A stretch of 16,387 nt of DNA, from positions 1-16,387 of the forward strand of contig JACQNQ010000027.1 of NCBI GenBank assembly GCA_016202965.1. Direction: 5' to 3'. Shown here piece after piece: positions 6,725 to 12,885 of this stretch. This stretch comes from Candidatus Zambryskiibacteriota bacterium (GTDB lineage: Bacteria; Patescibacteriota; Minisyncoccia; Phycocordibacterales; DATDWN01). The notes under the pieces are model-generated. The model did not search any database. It saw only the letters and a list, made by a program, of their open reading frames with translations, and was not told the origin of the DNA. Positions within the stretch are counted from its first letter, which is position 1. Every line of letters begins with the position of its first letter. Position numbers and translations under genes: made by a program.

Positions 6725-7159
6725 ATGCCACACATATCAAGTAAAGAATTAGATAATAAATATTTTAAAAATATTTACAATCAGCTTATTTCTGTTTTTG
6801 ACACAGCAGGTAATAAAAGAAAAAGTGACGCTTTACTCAAAGAGATTTTGACTGAAACGGAGAAAATAATGTTTGCCAAACGCCTTGCCGTTAACTGTAT
6901 GTTATATGAGGAAGTTTCCAAAACATATATATCAGAAATACTTCTACTAAGTCCGTCGACTATTGACCGTCTGTCAATGCAGTATGAATCAGGTTTGTAT
7001 CCATACATCGCCAATATTTTGAAGAATAATTCAAAAACCATTTGGAATATTTTGGAGGAAATGGTTCACACCAGTGTTTCTAGAAAACTTGGGAAAAAGC
7101 GTCTCTCATGGCTAGATGATATTGAGAGAAAATATAACCGAAAAATATTTAAAACATAA
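6725..7159 (+). CDS. TrpR-like (YerC/YecD family) DNA-binding regulator
   Basis: A 144-residue helical protein. The central part, ILTETEKIMFAKRLAVNCML (about 40-59), is the typical TrpR/YerC core. It is followed by YEEVSKTYISEILLLSPSTIDRLS, the helix-turn-helix with the recognition helix in SPSTIDRLS. The C-terminal part (WNILEEMVHTSVSRKLGKKRLSWLDDIERK) is basic and helical. There is no obvious effector domain beyond the core. It sits between two palindromic operators, one overlapping its own promoter and one before the aldolase gene. I infer an autoregulated local regulator of central carbon genes. The ligand is unknown, and tryptophan is not implied by the family name. The start is fixed by the leaderless promoter. 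Confidence 0.82.
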   Translation: MPHISSKELDNKYFKNIYNQLISVFDTAGNKRKSDALLKEILTETEKIMFAKRLAVNCMLYEEVSKTYISEILLLSPSTIDRLSMQYESGLYPYIANILKNNSKTIWNILEEMVHTSVSRKLGKKRLSWLDDIERKYNRKIFKT

Positions 7160-7170
7160 ACCAAGACTAA

Positions 7171-7204
7171 AAGTTAACTATACGATATATCGTATAGTTA
7201 ACTT
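7171..7204. promoter_or_regulatory. Perfect 34-base palindromic operator upstream of the aldolase gene
   Basis: Arms AAGTTAACTATACGATA and TATCGTATAGTTAACTT are exact reverse complements with no spacer. The central 18 bases are identical to those at 6699-6716. TATAGT inside it (7193-7198) corresponds to the TATAAT that serves the regulator gene. It lies between the regulator stop and the aldolase start. As a transcript it could also fold, but no T run follows, so I favour a protein-binding site over a terminator. Confidence 0.82.
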
Positions 7205-7242
7205 TATAGTATTTCACAGGGTATTATTTTATGAAATAGGTA

Positions 7243-7251
7243 TGATACAAT
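7243..7251 (+). promoter_or_regulatory. Extended -10 of the aldolase gene
   Basis: TGATACAAT (TG, one base, TACAAT) ends 7 bases before the ATG at 7259. No good -35 is visible, as is common with extended -10 promoters. This supports the start at 7259 over the ATG at 7250, which overlaps the hexamer. A second promoter inside the operator (TATAGT, 7193-7198) would give a leader of about 50 bases. Confidence 0.55.
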
Positions 7252-7258
7252 GATTGGC

Positions 7259-8125
7259 ATGAAAACATTGCGGGAGTGTGTCAAAGAGGCGCAAGAAAGA
7301 AAAGTTGCAATCGGACATTTTAATATTTCCAATACCGAAGGATTATGGGGAGTGTTTCGTGCGGCGCAATCCTTGAGCGTGCCGGTGATTATCGGCGTGT
7401 CGGAAGGCGAGAGAGATTTTATCGGAGTGAAACAAGTCGTAGCGCTCGTCAAAAGTCTGCGGGAGGAGTTTCAATACCCGATTTTTCTAAATGCTGACCA
7501 TTGTTATTCTTTTGAAAAGGTAAAAGAGGCAATTGATGCCGGCTTTGACAGTGTTATTTATGACGGAGCAAAACTTCCTTTTGAAGAAAACGTAAAAATT
7601 GCCAAGCAGTGTGTGGAGTATGCGCGAGCCAGTGGTCGCGACGTGCTCGTGGAAGGTGAACTTGGTTACATCGGCACATCGTCAAAAATTTTGGATTCTG
7701 TGCCGGAAGGTGTTGACCTTTCCGAAAAATCTCTGACCGACCCAAACAAAGCAAGAGAATTTGTGGAAGCAACGGGTGTGGACATGCTCGCGCCGGCTGT
7801 CGGCAATTTTCACGGTATGCTTCGCGGCGGCGTGGACCCGAAACTGAATGTTGAACGAATCAATAAAATTTCCGAAACAGTCGGAATTCCAATTGTTTTG
7901 CACGGCGCATCAGGTAATTCTGAAGATGATGTAAGACAAGCTATCACAAACGGAATGGTGATTATTCACATCAACACAGAAATCCGTGTGGCATTCAGAC
8001 AAGGTCTGATGAAAGGATTATCCGAAAATCCCGATGAAGTGGCTCCGTACAAATATCTGCGTCCTGCTGTTCAAGCAGTTGAAGACGTAGTTGCGAAAAA
8101 GCTAAAACTTTTTAATAACTTATAA
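7259..8125 (+). CDS. fba: Class II fructose-bisphosphate aldolase
   Basis: Zinc-dependent aldolase, 288 residues from the chosen ATG. It cleaves fructose 1,6-bisphosphate to glyceraldehyde 3-phosphate and dihydroxyacetone phosphate, or runs in reverse. Landmarks are VAIGHFNISN (residues 16-25), the NADH motif with Asp80 and zinc ligand His81, VEGELGYIG (131-139), GNFHG with zinc ligand His185, LHGASG with zinc ligand His215, and HINTEIR at the phosphate site. Tagatose-bisphosphate aldolases share this fold, so the exact ketose is not certain; the gap and transketolase genes favour fructose bisphosphate. It follows a palindromic operator and is 1 base from the dehydrogenase gene, so they should be co-transcribed. 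An in-frame ATG at 7250 is an alternative start. Confidence 0.92.
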   Translation: MKTLRECVKEAQERKVAIGHFNISNTEGLWGVFRAAQSLSVPVIIGVSEGERDFIGVKQVVALVKSLREEFQYPIFLNADHCYSFEKVKEAIDAGFDSVIYDGAKLPFEENVKIAKQCVEYARASGRDVLVEGELGYIGTSSKILDSVPEGVDLSEKSLTDPNKAREFVEATGVDMLAPAVGNFHGMLRGGVDPKLNVERINKISETVGIPIVLHGASGNSEDDVRQAITNGMVIIHINTEIRVAFRQGLMKGLSENPDEVAPYKYLRPAVQAVEDVVAKKLKLFNNL

Positions 8126-8126
8126 T

Positions 8127-9095
8127 ATGAAAGTATACATAACACAGCCGATACCGGAAGTTGCGGAGAAGATGTTGCGGGATGCGGGGCATGAGGTGGA
8201 TGTTAATCCGGAAAATAAAATTTTGAGCAAAACAGAACTTGTTGAAGTGCTCAAAGCAAAACCATATGATGCTGTGTTGTGTCTTTTGACCAACCAAATT
8301 GATGCGGAAATTTTTGATGCCTGCCCGACGGCCAAGATTTTTGCGAACTACGCTGTTGGCTACAACAACATTGATGTGGCTGAAGCAGACAAGCGGGGGA
8401 TTGTTGTGACAAACACACCTGGAGCTCTGACTGACGCCGTGGCCGAGCACACTGTTGCACTGATGATGTCAGTTGTGAGAAGAGTGGTAGAGGCGGATAA
8501 ATATTTACGAGAAGGTAAATTCAAAGGCTGGGAGCCGCTCGGCTTTCTCGGTACCGAACTCAAGGGCAAAACAGTCGGCATCCTCGGCGCCGGACGCATC
8601 GGTTATCGTGTCGGTCAGATTTTGCACAAAGGGTTTGATATGCTAGTTGCATATTACGATGTCAAAAGAAATAATGAATTTGAAAAAGAGCTCGGAGCGA
8701 TATTTTACGAAAGTCCCGAAGAGCTTTTGAAAGTTTCTGATATTGTTTCGGTCCACGTGCCACTTCTTGACTCTACCAAACATTTAATAAACGCCGAGCG
8801 TCTGAAAATGATGAAGAAGTCGGCATACCTTGTGAACACATCGCGCGGTCCGGTGGTTGATGAAGTAGCGCTTGTTGAAGCATTACAAAACAAAACTATC
8901 GCTGGCGCCGGTCTGGACGTGTTTGAAAACGAACCTGTGCTTGCTCCCGGCTTGGCCGATTTGCCAAATATAGTTATCACTCCTCACATCGCTTCGGCCA
9001 CTGTTCCTGCTAGAGAAGGAATGGCAGTTCTTGCTGCCCAAAATATCATTGACTTTTTTGAAGGAAAAACATCCTTGAACAAGATTGTAGTGTAA
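8127..9095 (+). CDS. D-isomer-specific 2-hydroxyacid dehydrogenase (glyoxylate/hydroxypyruvate reductase type)
   Basis: NAD(P)-dependent dehydrogenase, 322 residues, the usual length. The nucleotide-binding domain shows GILGAGRIGYRVG (GxGxxG, 154-159) and an acidic end of strand two (YYDVK). The catalytic set is complete: Arg240 in NTSRGPVVDE, Glu267 or Glu269 in FENEP, and His287 in TPHIASAT. The N-terminal substrate domain has NYAVGYNNIDV. The sequence is closest in style to glyoxylate reductases, but the family also covers D-lactate and phosphoglycerate dehydrogenases. With aldolase just upstream, reduction of pyruvate or hydroxypyruvate to regenerate NAD is plausible but inferred. Confidence 0.88.
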   Translation: MKVYITQPIPEVAEKMLRDAGHEVDVNPENKILSKTELVEVLKAKPYDAVLCLLTNQIDAEIFDACPTAKIFANYAVGYNNIDVAEADKRGIVVTNTPGALTDAVAEHTVALMMSVVRRVVEADKYLREGKFKGWEPLGFLGTELKGKTVGILGAGRIGYRVGQILHKGFDMLVAYYDVKRNNEFEKELGAIFYESPEELLKVSDIVSVHVPLLDSTKHLINAERLKMMKKSAYLVNTSRGPVVDEVALVEALQNKTIAGAGLDVFENEPVLAPGLADLPNIVITPHIASATVPAREGMAVLAAQNIIDFFEGKTSLNKIVV

Positions 9096-9125
9096 TTGTT
9101 GTTTTTGATATAATTTTGATACAAT
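9096..9125 (+). promoter_or_regulatory. Tandem -10 boxes before the membrane protein gene
   Basis: TGATATAAT (9106-9114) is followed by TGATACAAT (9117-9125). The second ends 6 bases before the ATG at 9132, which again suggests a leaderless message. TTGTTG at 9096-9101 is a weak -35. Confidence 0.6.
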
Positions 9126-9131
9126 TAAGTC

Positions 9132-9413
9132 ATGTCAGAAGAAGTTAAATTTGAAGACGAAGATTTTAGAGAATACAGAGGATATAGAACTCCCATAGAG
9201 ACTCTTGGCACTTTGGAAAATTTGGTGGTTAAAGTCGGTCTTGCAAAGGATGCCGCTTCGGCAAGTTATGTTCTTATTATCGTTGCCATTCTCTCTTTTG
9301 CCATTACGGCTTTTATTTTTATACGAATAATGTTTTCCTCTCTTAAGCCGCCGGTTTCAAATGACGTCATGATTCAAGCTTTGCAAAAAACTGAAAATAG
9401 CTACGGCCTTTAA
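9132..9413 (+). CDS. Single-pass membrane protein next to pilin gene
   Basis: A 93-residue protein of unknown function. The first half is acidic and soluble (SEEVKFEDEDFREYRGYRTP). One membrane helix spans about residues 46-68 (YVLIIVAILSFAITAFIFIRI), and a short tail of about 25 residues follows. The charge pattern suggests the N-terminus is cytoplasmic. It has its own promoter and lies 19 bases before the pilin ORF, so the two are probably co-transcribed. A role in pilus assembly is only a guess from position. The family is not recognised. Confidence 0.7.
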   Translation: MSEEVKFEDEDFREYRGYRTPIETLGTLENLVVKVGLAKDAASASYVLIIVAILSFAITAFIFIRIMFSSLKPPVSNDVMIQALQKTENSYGL

Positions 9414-9432
9414 TAAGAAACAAGATATATGG

Positions 9433-9942
9433 TTGCCAAAAATAAATTTGCATCCGGGGGGCTTCACATTGATTGAGCTTTTGGTGGTTATCGCCATCAT
9501 CGGGCTTTTATCCAGCGTGGTTTTAGCCAGCCTCAATACAGCCCGTATCAAAGGTCGCATCGCCAAGCGCCTCTCGGACATGAGAGAAATTCAAAAAGCC
9601 CTGGAGTTATATTATGACGCAAATGGTTCGTATCCAAATCCGGGCTGGGGATGGCGTTCGCAGTGCGCAAGCTGGAGCGGCCTTGCCTCAAACAATGTCA
9701 TCCCCGGTATCGTGCCGACGTATATGCCGTCATTTCCAGCTGACCCAACAATGGATATTTCCGGAAGCAGAGCTTGTTATTTGTATCTTTCAAACGGTGC
9801 TGACTATGCATTGCTTGACCATGATGTTCCCGAACTTGAAGGCGGCGCCGCGCCGAATTATGCTTCGTATCCGGCTTTTGTTGATTCGAGTCGGCCGACA
9901 TGGGCATGGAAGATTTCTTCTCCCGGAGGAACGAACTGGTAA
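9433..9942 (+). CDS. Type IV pilin or pseudopilin-like protein
   Basis: A 169-residue secreted protein with a textbook prepilin leader, GG|FTLIELLVVIAIIGLL, cut by a prepilin peptidase after the second Gly; Glu5 of the mature form is present. After the N-terminal helix comes RLSDMREIQKALELYYDANGSYP, the usual pseudopilin pattern, then a variable C-terminal domain with two Cys (Cys77 and Cys115) that could form a disulfide. The frame given here begins at a TTG (MPKINLHPGG). An ATG at 9429 in another frame gives MVAKNKFASGG and would join the same pilin sequence if the run of six G at 9456-9461 had five. The ATG reading looks more typical, so the true start, or a slippage-dependent start, is open. 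No transglycosylase or pilus ATPase gene is in the window. Confidence 0.85.
   Translation: MPKINLHPGGFTLIELLVVIAIIGLLSSVVLASLNTARIKGRIAKRLSDMREIQKALELYYDANGSYPNPGWGWRSQCASWSGLASNNVIPGIVPTYMPSFPADPTMDISGSRACYLYLSNGADYALLDHDVPELEGGAAPNYASYPAFVDSSRPTWAWKISSPGGTNW
9456..9461 (+). repeat. G6 run at the prepilin cleavage site
   Basis: Six G in a row encode the conserved Gly-Gly before the cleavage site. With five G, the ATG at 9429 is in frame with the pilin; with six, only the TTG at 9433 is. This could be a phase-variation tract or a sequencing or assembly error. Confidence 0.6.
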
Positions 9943-9944
9943 TT

Positions 9945-9973
9945 TTGCTTTTTTCTCTCGCTTCGGCTATACT
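9945..9973 (+). promoter_or_regulatory. rplY promoter, probably leaderless
   Basis: TTGCTT (9945-9950) and TATACT (9968-9973) are exactly 17 bases apart, and the -10 box ends 7 bases before the ATG at 9981. The promoter starts just after the pilin stop codon. Confidence 0.7.
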
Positions 9974-9980
9974 CTGCCTC

Positions 9981-10697
9981 ATGATTACACTCGATATTGA
10001 AGTCCGAAACAAGGACAATTCTCTGGATACGCTCCGCAAAGCGGGCAAGATGCCGGCGGTTTTTTACGGCCCCGGTAGCAGAGCAGAGCATGCTACGGGG
10101 CAAAGCAAGAAGACGGTAAGCACCTCCATCTCCATTTCTCAGAAAGATTTTTTGAAAGTTTGGAAAACTGCGGGGGAGTCGGGAGTCGTAACACTAAAAG
10201 GTCCGAAGGAAAATTTGGACACTCTTATACACGCCGTAGACATTGACCCGATTTCCGATATTCCCCGCCATGCCGACTTTTACGTATTTGAAAAAGGCAA
10301 GAAACTGGAAGTCTCCGTGCCGCTTGATTTCATTGGAGTTTCCCCTGTGGTAAAAGACTTAGGCGGTAGTTTGGTTAAAGCTCTGCATGAACTGAAAATT
10401 TCGGCAGACCCTCAACACATTCCGCACAATATAAAGGTAGACGTTTCGGCTATAGTAGATTTTGATAGCCAGATTTTAGCCAAAGACGTCATTCTTCCGA
10501 AAGAGGTCGTTTTAATTGAACTTGCTAATGAAGTGGTGGTCTCTGGAGCTCGTCCGAAGGAAGAAGAAAAAGAAGAAGCCTCTCCAGTCGACCTGTCTTC
10601 AATCGAAGTGGAAAAGAAAGGTAAGAAAGACCTGCCTGCGCAGGCAGGAGAAGAAAGCACTGAATCTGCTACAGAAATAAAGGAATCAGTAAAATAA
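9981..10697 (+). CDS. rplY: Ribosomal protein bL25 (CTC/TL5 family)
   Basis: A 238-residue long-form bL25, which binds 5S rRNA in the large subunit. The N-terminal domain shows NSLDTLRKAGKMPAVFYG, the family signature, and the C-terminal beta domain includes ISDIPRHADFYVF and LEVSVPLDFIG. The tail (from about residue 195) is rich in Lys and Glu and probably disordered. I chose the ATG at 9981 (MITLDIEVRN), not the upstream one at 9900, from family alignment and the promoter. Two palindromes lie in frame: one (10070-10100) in the loop after FYG, adding GSRAEHATG, and one (10631-10648) in the tail, adding LPAQAG. Both sit where the family tolerates length change. Confidence 0.9.
   Translation: MITLDIEVRNKDNSLDTLRKAGKMPAVFYGPGSRAEHATGQSKKTVSTSISISQKDFLKVWKTAGESGVVTLKGPKENLDTLIHAVDIDPISDIPRHADFYVFEKGKKLEVSVPLDFIGVSPVVKDLGGSLVKALHELKISADPQHIPHNIKVDVSAIVDFDSQILAKDVILPKEVVLIELANEVVVSGARPKEEEKEEASPVDLSSIEVEKKGKKDLPAQAGEESTESATEIKESVK
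10070..10100. repeat. Imperfect palindrome inside rplY
   Basis: CCCCGGTAGCA (10070-10080) pairs with TGCTACGGGG (10091-10100) with one bulged base. The frame is kept and it encodes the variable loop of the N-terminal domain. Confidence 0.75.
10631..10648. repeat. Palindrome CCTGCCTGCGCAGGCAGG inside rplY
   Basis: A perfect 18-base palindrome in the charged C-terminal tail, encoding LPAQAG. A related sequence with the same CCTGCCTGC core lies in the bL31 gene (12529-12549), which suggests one family of mobile or expanding palindromes. Confidence 0.85.
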
Positions 10698-10703
10698 TAT
10701 CTG

Positions 10704-10712
10704 TGATATTAT
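10704..10712 (+). promoter_or_regulatory. Extended -10 of the transglycosylase gene
   Basis: TGATATTAT ends 6 bases before the ATG at 10719, with no clear -35 or ribosome binding site. It lies directly after the rplY stop codon. Confidence 0.6.
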
Positions 10713-10718
10713 ATTTGT

Positions 10719-12086
10719 ATGCGATTAAAAAGTATTTTTTCATTGATTTTTCTTATCTCTTATCTCTTATCTCCTATTTCTGCTTTAGCTTTAACTCAGC
10801 AGGAGCAAGAAGATGAATGGCGAGCCGAACTTGTAGAGACCGAAGACGACATTGCCAAATGGCAAGCTATTCTGGACAGTACCAAAGCCAACACAGCCTC
10901 GCTTCAGCAGGAAGCAGCTGTTTTAAACGCTAAAATAAAGCAAGCCAAAGCTTTTATAAAACAGAAAAACATCGCCATTGCTCAACTTGACCGTGACATC
11001 GCTCAAAAAAATACACATATAAAAAGTTTGGAAAAACAAATAAATGACGGACATGACTCTTTGTCCCAGATTTTGCGCAAGACAAACGAAATTGACCAAT
11101 TTAGTTTGCCGGAGGTTATTCTTACCAATCAGAATCTCTCCGACTTTTTTATTGATATCGACACTTTTCAGTCGGTTAACAGGTCGCTTGAAGATTTGTT
11201 TAATCAGATACGAGCCACAAAAAACTTGACCGAAAAAGAAAAAGCGGCTTTAAATATGCAACTAGATAAAGAAGCGGATACAAAAGCGGTCGCTCAAGCT
11301 GAACAGAAAAAAGTGGAAGCAAACGAAAAAGAAAAAGCATATCTGATTAAAATTAGCAAAACGAATGAAAAAACATACGCCCAAGTTTTAGCTGAAAGAA
11401 AAGCCAGGGCAAATCAAATCCGCGCGGCTCTTTTCAATTTGCGCGACACGGCGGCTATCCCTTTTGGCGATGCTTTGCGCTATGCTCAAGAAGCAAATAG
11501 CAAAACCGGAGTGCGACCGGCCTTTCTTTTGGCCATTTTGACTCAAGAAAGTAATTTGGGTAAAAATGTCGGTTCGTGCTTTATGCTTGATTTGGATTCC
11601 GGAGATGGCTCTGGTAAAAATACCGGCACTTTATTTGAACGAGTAATGAAATCTCCGCGCGATACGGAACCGTTTAAAGCTATAACTCTACGACTTGGTT
11701 TTGATTGGAAAAACACAGCTGTATCTTGTCCTCCCAGCGCTAAATATACTTCCAACAGAGGATATGGCGGAGGAATGGGACCATCTCAATTTATTCCTTC
11801 AACATGGGAATTATTTAAAAGTCAGATTGGAAACATGTTAGGCATTTCTCCAGATTCGGCTAATCCTTGGAATCCTAAAGACGCTATTATGGCGACGGCA
11901 ATATATATGTCGCAACTTGGAGCCCAGTCAGGGTCGTACACCGCTGAACGCAATGCCGCTTGCAAATATTATTCCGGCTCGTCATGTTCTTCGTCCAGAA
12001 GACCGCCGAACGTATCTTATGGCAATAGTGTTATGCAGATTGCTTCTAATATCCAGACAACCATGATTGACCCATTGAATTTTTAA
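10719..12086 (+). CDS. Secreted coiled-coil protein with lytic transglycosylase (SLT/MltB-like) domain
   Basis: A 455-residue exported cell-wall enzyme. Residues 1-24 are a signal peptide (basic MRLK, hydrophobic core, probable cut after ALA). Residues about 26-235 form a long coiled coil with a break near 120-155, the layout of PcsB/CwlO/EnvC-type N-terminal domains. The C-terminal domain has ILTQESNLG (catalytic Glu277) and GYGGGMGPSQFIPSTWELF (about 348-366), as in MltB-type lytic transglycosylases that cleave the glycan strand of peptidoglycan. NPWNPKDAIMATAIYMSQLG matches the conserved helix near the active site. Cys residues at about 287, 337, 415 and 423 could form disulfides outside the cell. 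A role in daughter-cell separation is inferred. Confidence 0.85.
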   Translation: MRLKSIFSLIFLISYLLSPISALALTQQEQEDEWRAELVETEDDIAKWQAILDSTKANTASLQQEAAVLNAKIKQAKAFIKQKNIAIAQLDRDIAQKNTHIKSLEKQINDGHDSLSQILRKTNEIDQFSLPEVILTNQNLSDFFIDIDTFQSVNRSLEDLFNQIRATKNLTEKEKAALNMQLDKEADTKAVAQAEQKKVEANEKEKAYLIKISKTNEKTYAQVLAERKARANQIRAALFNLRDTAAIPFGDALRYAQEANSKTGVRPAFLLAILTQESNLGKNVGSCFMLDLDSGDGSGKNTGTLFERVMKSPRDTEPFKAITLRLGFDWKNTAVSCPPSAKYTSNRGYGGGMGPSQFIPSTWELFKSQIGNMLGISPDSANPWNPKDAIMATAIYMSQLGAQSGSYTAERNAACKYYSGSSCSSSRRPPNVSYGNSVMQIASNIQTTMIDPLNF

Positions 12087-12200
12087 ATCTGGCGAATTTC
12101 TGCGTTAGAAAGGCAAACGTGTTCGTTAATGTACTACCAGTACATCTTCTCGCCCGTTTGCCTTCCCGCCTTGAACTTCATCCAGATTTAAAAATTCAAT
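12074..12200. repeat. Long interrupted palindrome overlapping the transglycosylase stop codon
   Basis: The outer arms ATTGAATTTTTAAATCTGG (12074-12092) and its exact reverse complement (12182-12200) are 19 bases each. Inside, AAGGCAAACG (12110-12119) pairs with CGTTTGCCTT at the matching place on the other side, and TGTACT/AGTACA surround the 3-base centre ACC (12136-12138). The whole 127 bases can form one extended hairpin. The left outer arm encodes the last residues and stop of the upstream gene. It could act as a terminator or mRNA end stabiliser, or be a non-autonomous mobile element. No coding frame runs through it. Confidence 0.8.
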
Positions 12201-12255
12201 TCTAACTTTTAGATTTTTATGATATAATATTTATTATTGTCTAACATATATTTAT

Positions 12256-12309
12256 ATGAAAGGAGACGGTCATCGTAAAGAAAAAAAGAAACCAAAAAAG
12301 AAAAAATAA
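12256..12309 (+). CDS. Tiny lysine-rich ORF
   Basis: A 17-codon frame, MKGDGHRKEKKKPKKKK, follows an extended -10 (TGATATAAT, 12220-12228) by about 27 bases. It would give a very basic peptide that could bind RNA or ribosomes. Low sequence complexity makes chance possible. It is the only frame I can support between the long palindrome and bL31; the rest of 12201-12406 is AT-rich, with a few repeated ATTCG words and nothing else clear. Confidence 0.35.
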   Translation: MKGDGHRKEKKKPKKKK

Positions 12310-12406
12310 TTTAAGTTGCAAAAATTCAGTTTTTTTGTTAGTGTATCTAAGTATTAATTATTCGTAGTCATTCGCAGATTCGCACACGATTTTCGTATAC
12401 GCTCTT

Positions 12407-12709
12407 ATGAAAAAAGACATACATCCGCAAAATTACAGACAGGTTTTATTTATTGACAACTCAAACGGAGCGGAGTTTATTATTCCATCCACGGTTGTTA
12501 CCACTGAAACAGCTAAAGCCAAAGACAACCTGCCTGCCGGCAAGGCAGGAAAGGAGTATCCAGTTTACAGACTGGAAATTTCCAGCGCCTCACACCCATT
12601 TTATACAGGCAAAGAAAAACTTTTGGATACGGCCGGGCGCGTGGAGAAATTTAAAGCTCGCCAAGCTACAGCAAAAGTTGCTAAAGCTAAAGTCGGAAAG
12701 AAGAAATAA
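12407..12709 (+). CDS. rpmE: Ribosomal protein bL31
   Basis: A 100-residue bL31 of the large subunit, at the subunit interface. Signatures are MKKDIHPQNYRQVLF at the N-terminus and ISSASHPFYTGKEKLLDTAGRVEKF in the second half. No CxxC zinc motif is present, so it is the zinc-free kind. The C-terminus adds a basic tail (KARQATAKVAKAKVGKKK). In the middle, NLPAGKAGK is encoded by a palindrome inserted in frame (12529-12549), in a loop where homologues differ in length. A weak TATACG lies 5 bases before the ATG. It is followed by a small hairpin and then prfA. Confidence 0.9.
   Translation: MKKDIHPQNYRQVLFIDNSNGAEFIIPSTVVTTETAKAKDNLPAGKAGKEYPVYRLEISSASHPFYTGKEKLLDTAGRVEKFKARQATAKVAKAKVGKKK
12529..12549. 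repeat. CCTGCCTGC-type palindrome inside rpmE
   Basis: CCTGCCTGCC pairs with GGCAAGGCAGG with one bulged base. It encodes LPAGKAG. It shares its first nine bases with the palindrome in rplY at 10631. Confidence 0.8.
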
Positions 12710-12730
12710 CTACTATCTTTATTTTTTAAC

Positions 12731-12757
12731 AGATGCAGTTATGAGGCTGCATCTTTT
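12731..12757 (+). terminator. Weak hairpin terminator after rpmE
   Basis: AGATGCAG (12731-12738) and CTGCATCT (12747-12754) form an 8-base stem with an 8-base loop, followed by TTT. The T run is short, so partial read-through is likely. Confidence 0.45.
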
Positions 12758-12776
12758 GCTGTATAATTAAAAAGGC

Positions 12777-12866
12777 AAAAATCAAAATGAAAAATGACAA
12801 TGTAAAATGCAAAATCTTGAATTCATCATTTTTAATTTTGAATTGTAATTTTACATTTTGATTTTT
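12777..12866. repeat. AT-rich inverted repeat upstream of prfA
   Basis: AAAAATCAAAATG (12777-12789) and CATTTTGATTTTT (12854-12866) are exact reverse complements. Inner words such as AATGTAAAAT and ATTTTACATT also pair. It has the look of a multiplied AT-rich intergenic repeat. The prfA -10 (TACATT, 12873-12878) lies just after it. Confidence 0.65.
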
Positions 12867-12885
12867 AAATTTTACATTTACTACC

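Noticed and set aside
7171..7204. Reading the 34-base palindrome as a rho-independent terminator
   Set aside because: It is AT-rich, has no loop or T run, and repeats the core of the promoter-overlapping site at 6695, so an operator is the better explanation.
9900..9980. Upstream in-frame extension of bL25
   Set aside because: It overlaps the pilin end, and both the family alignment and the -35/-10 pair place the start at 9981.
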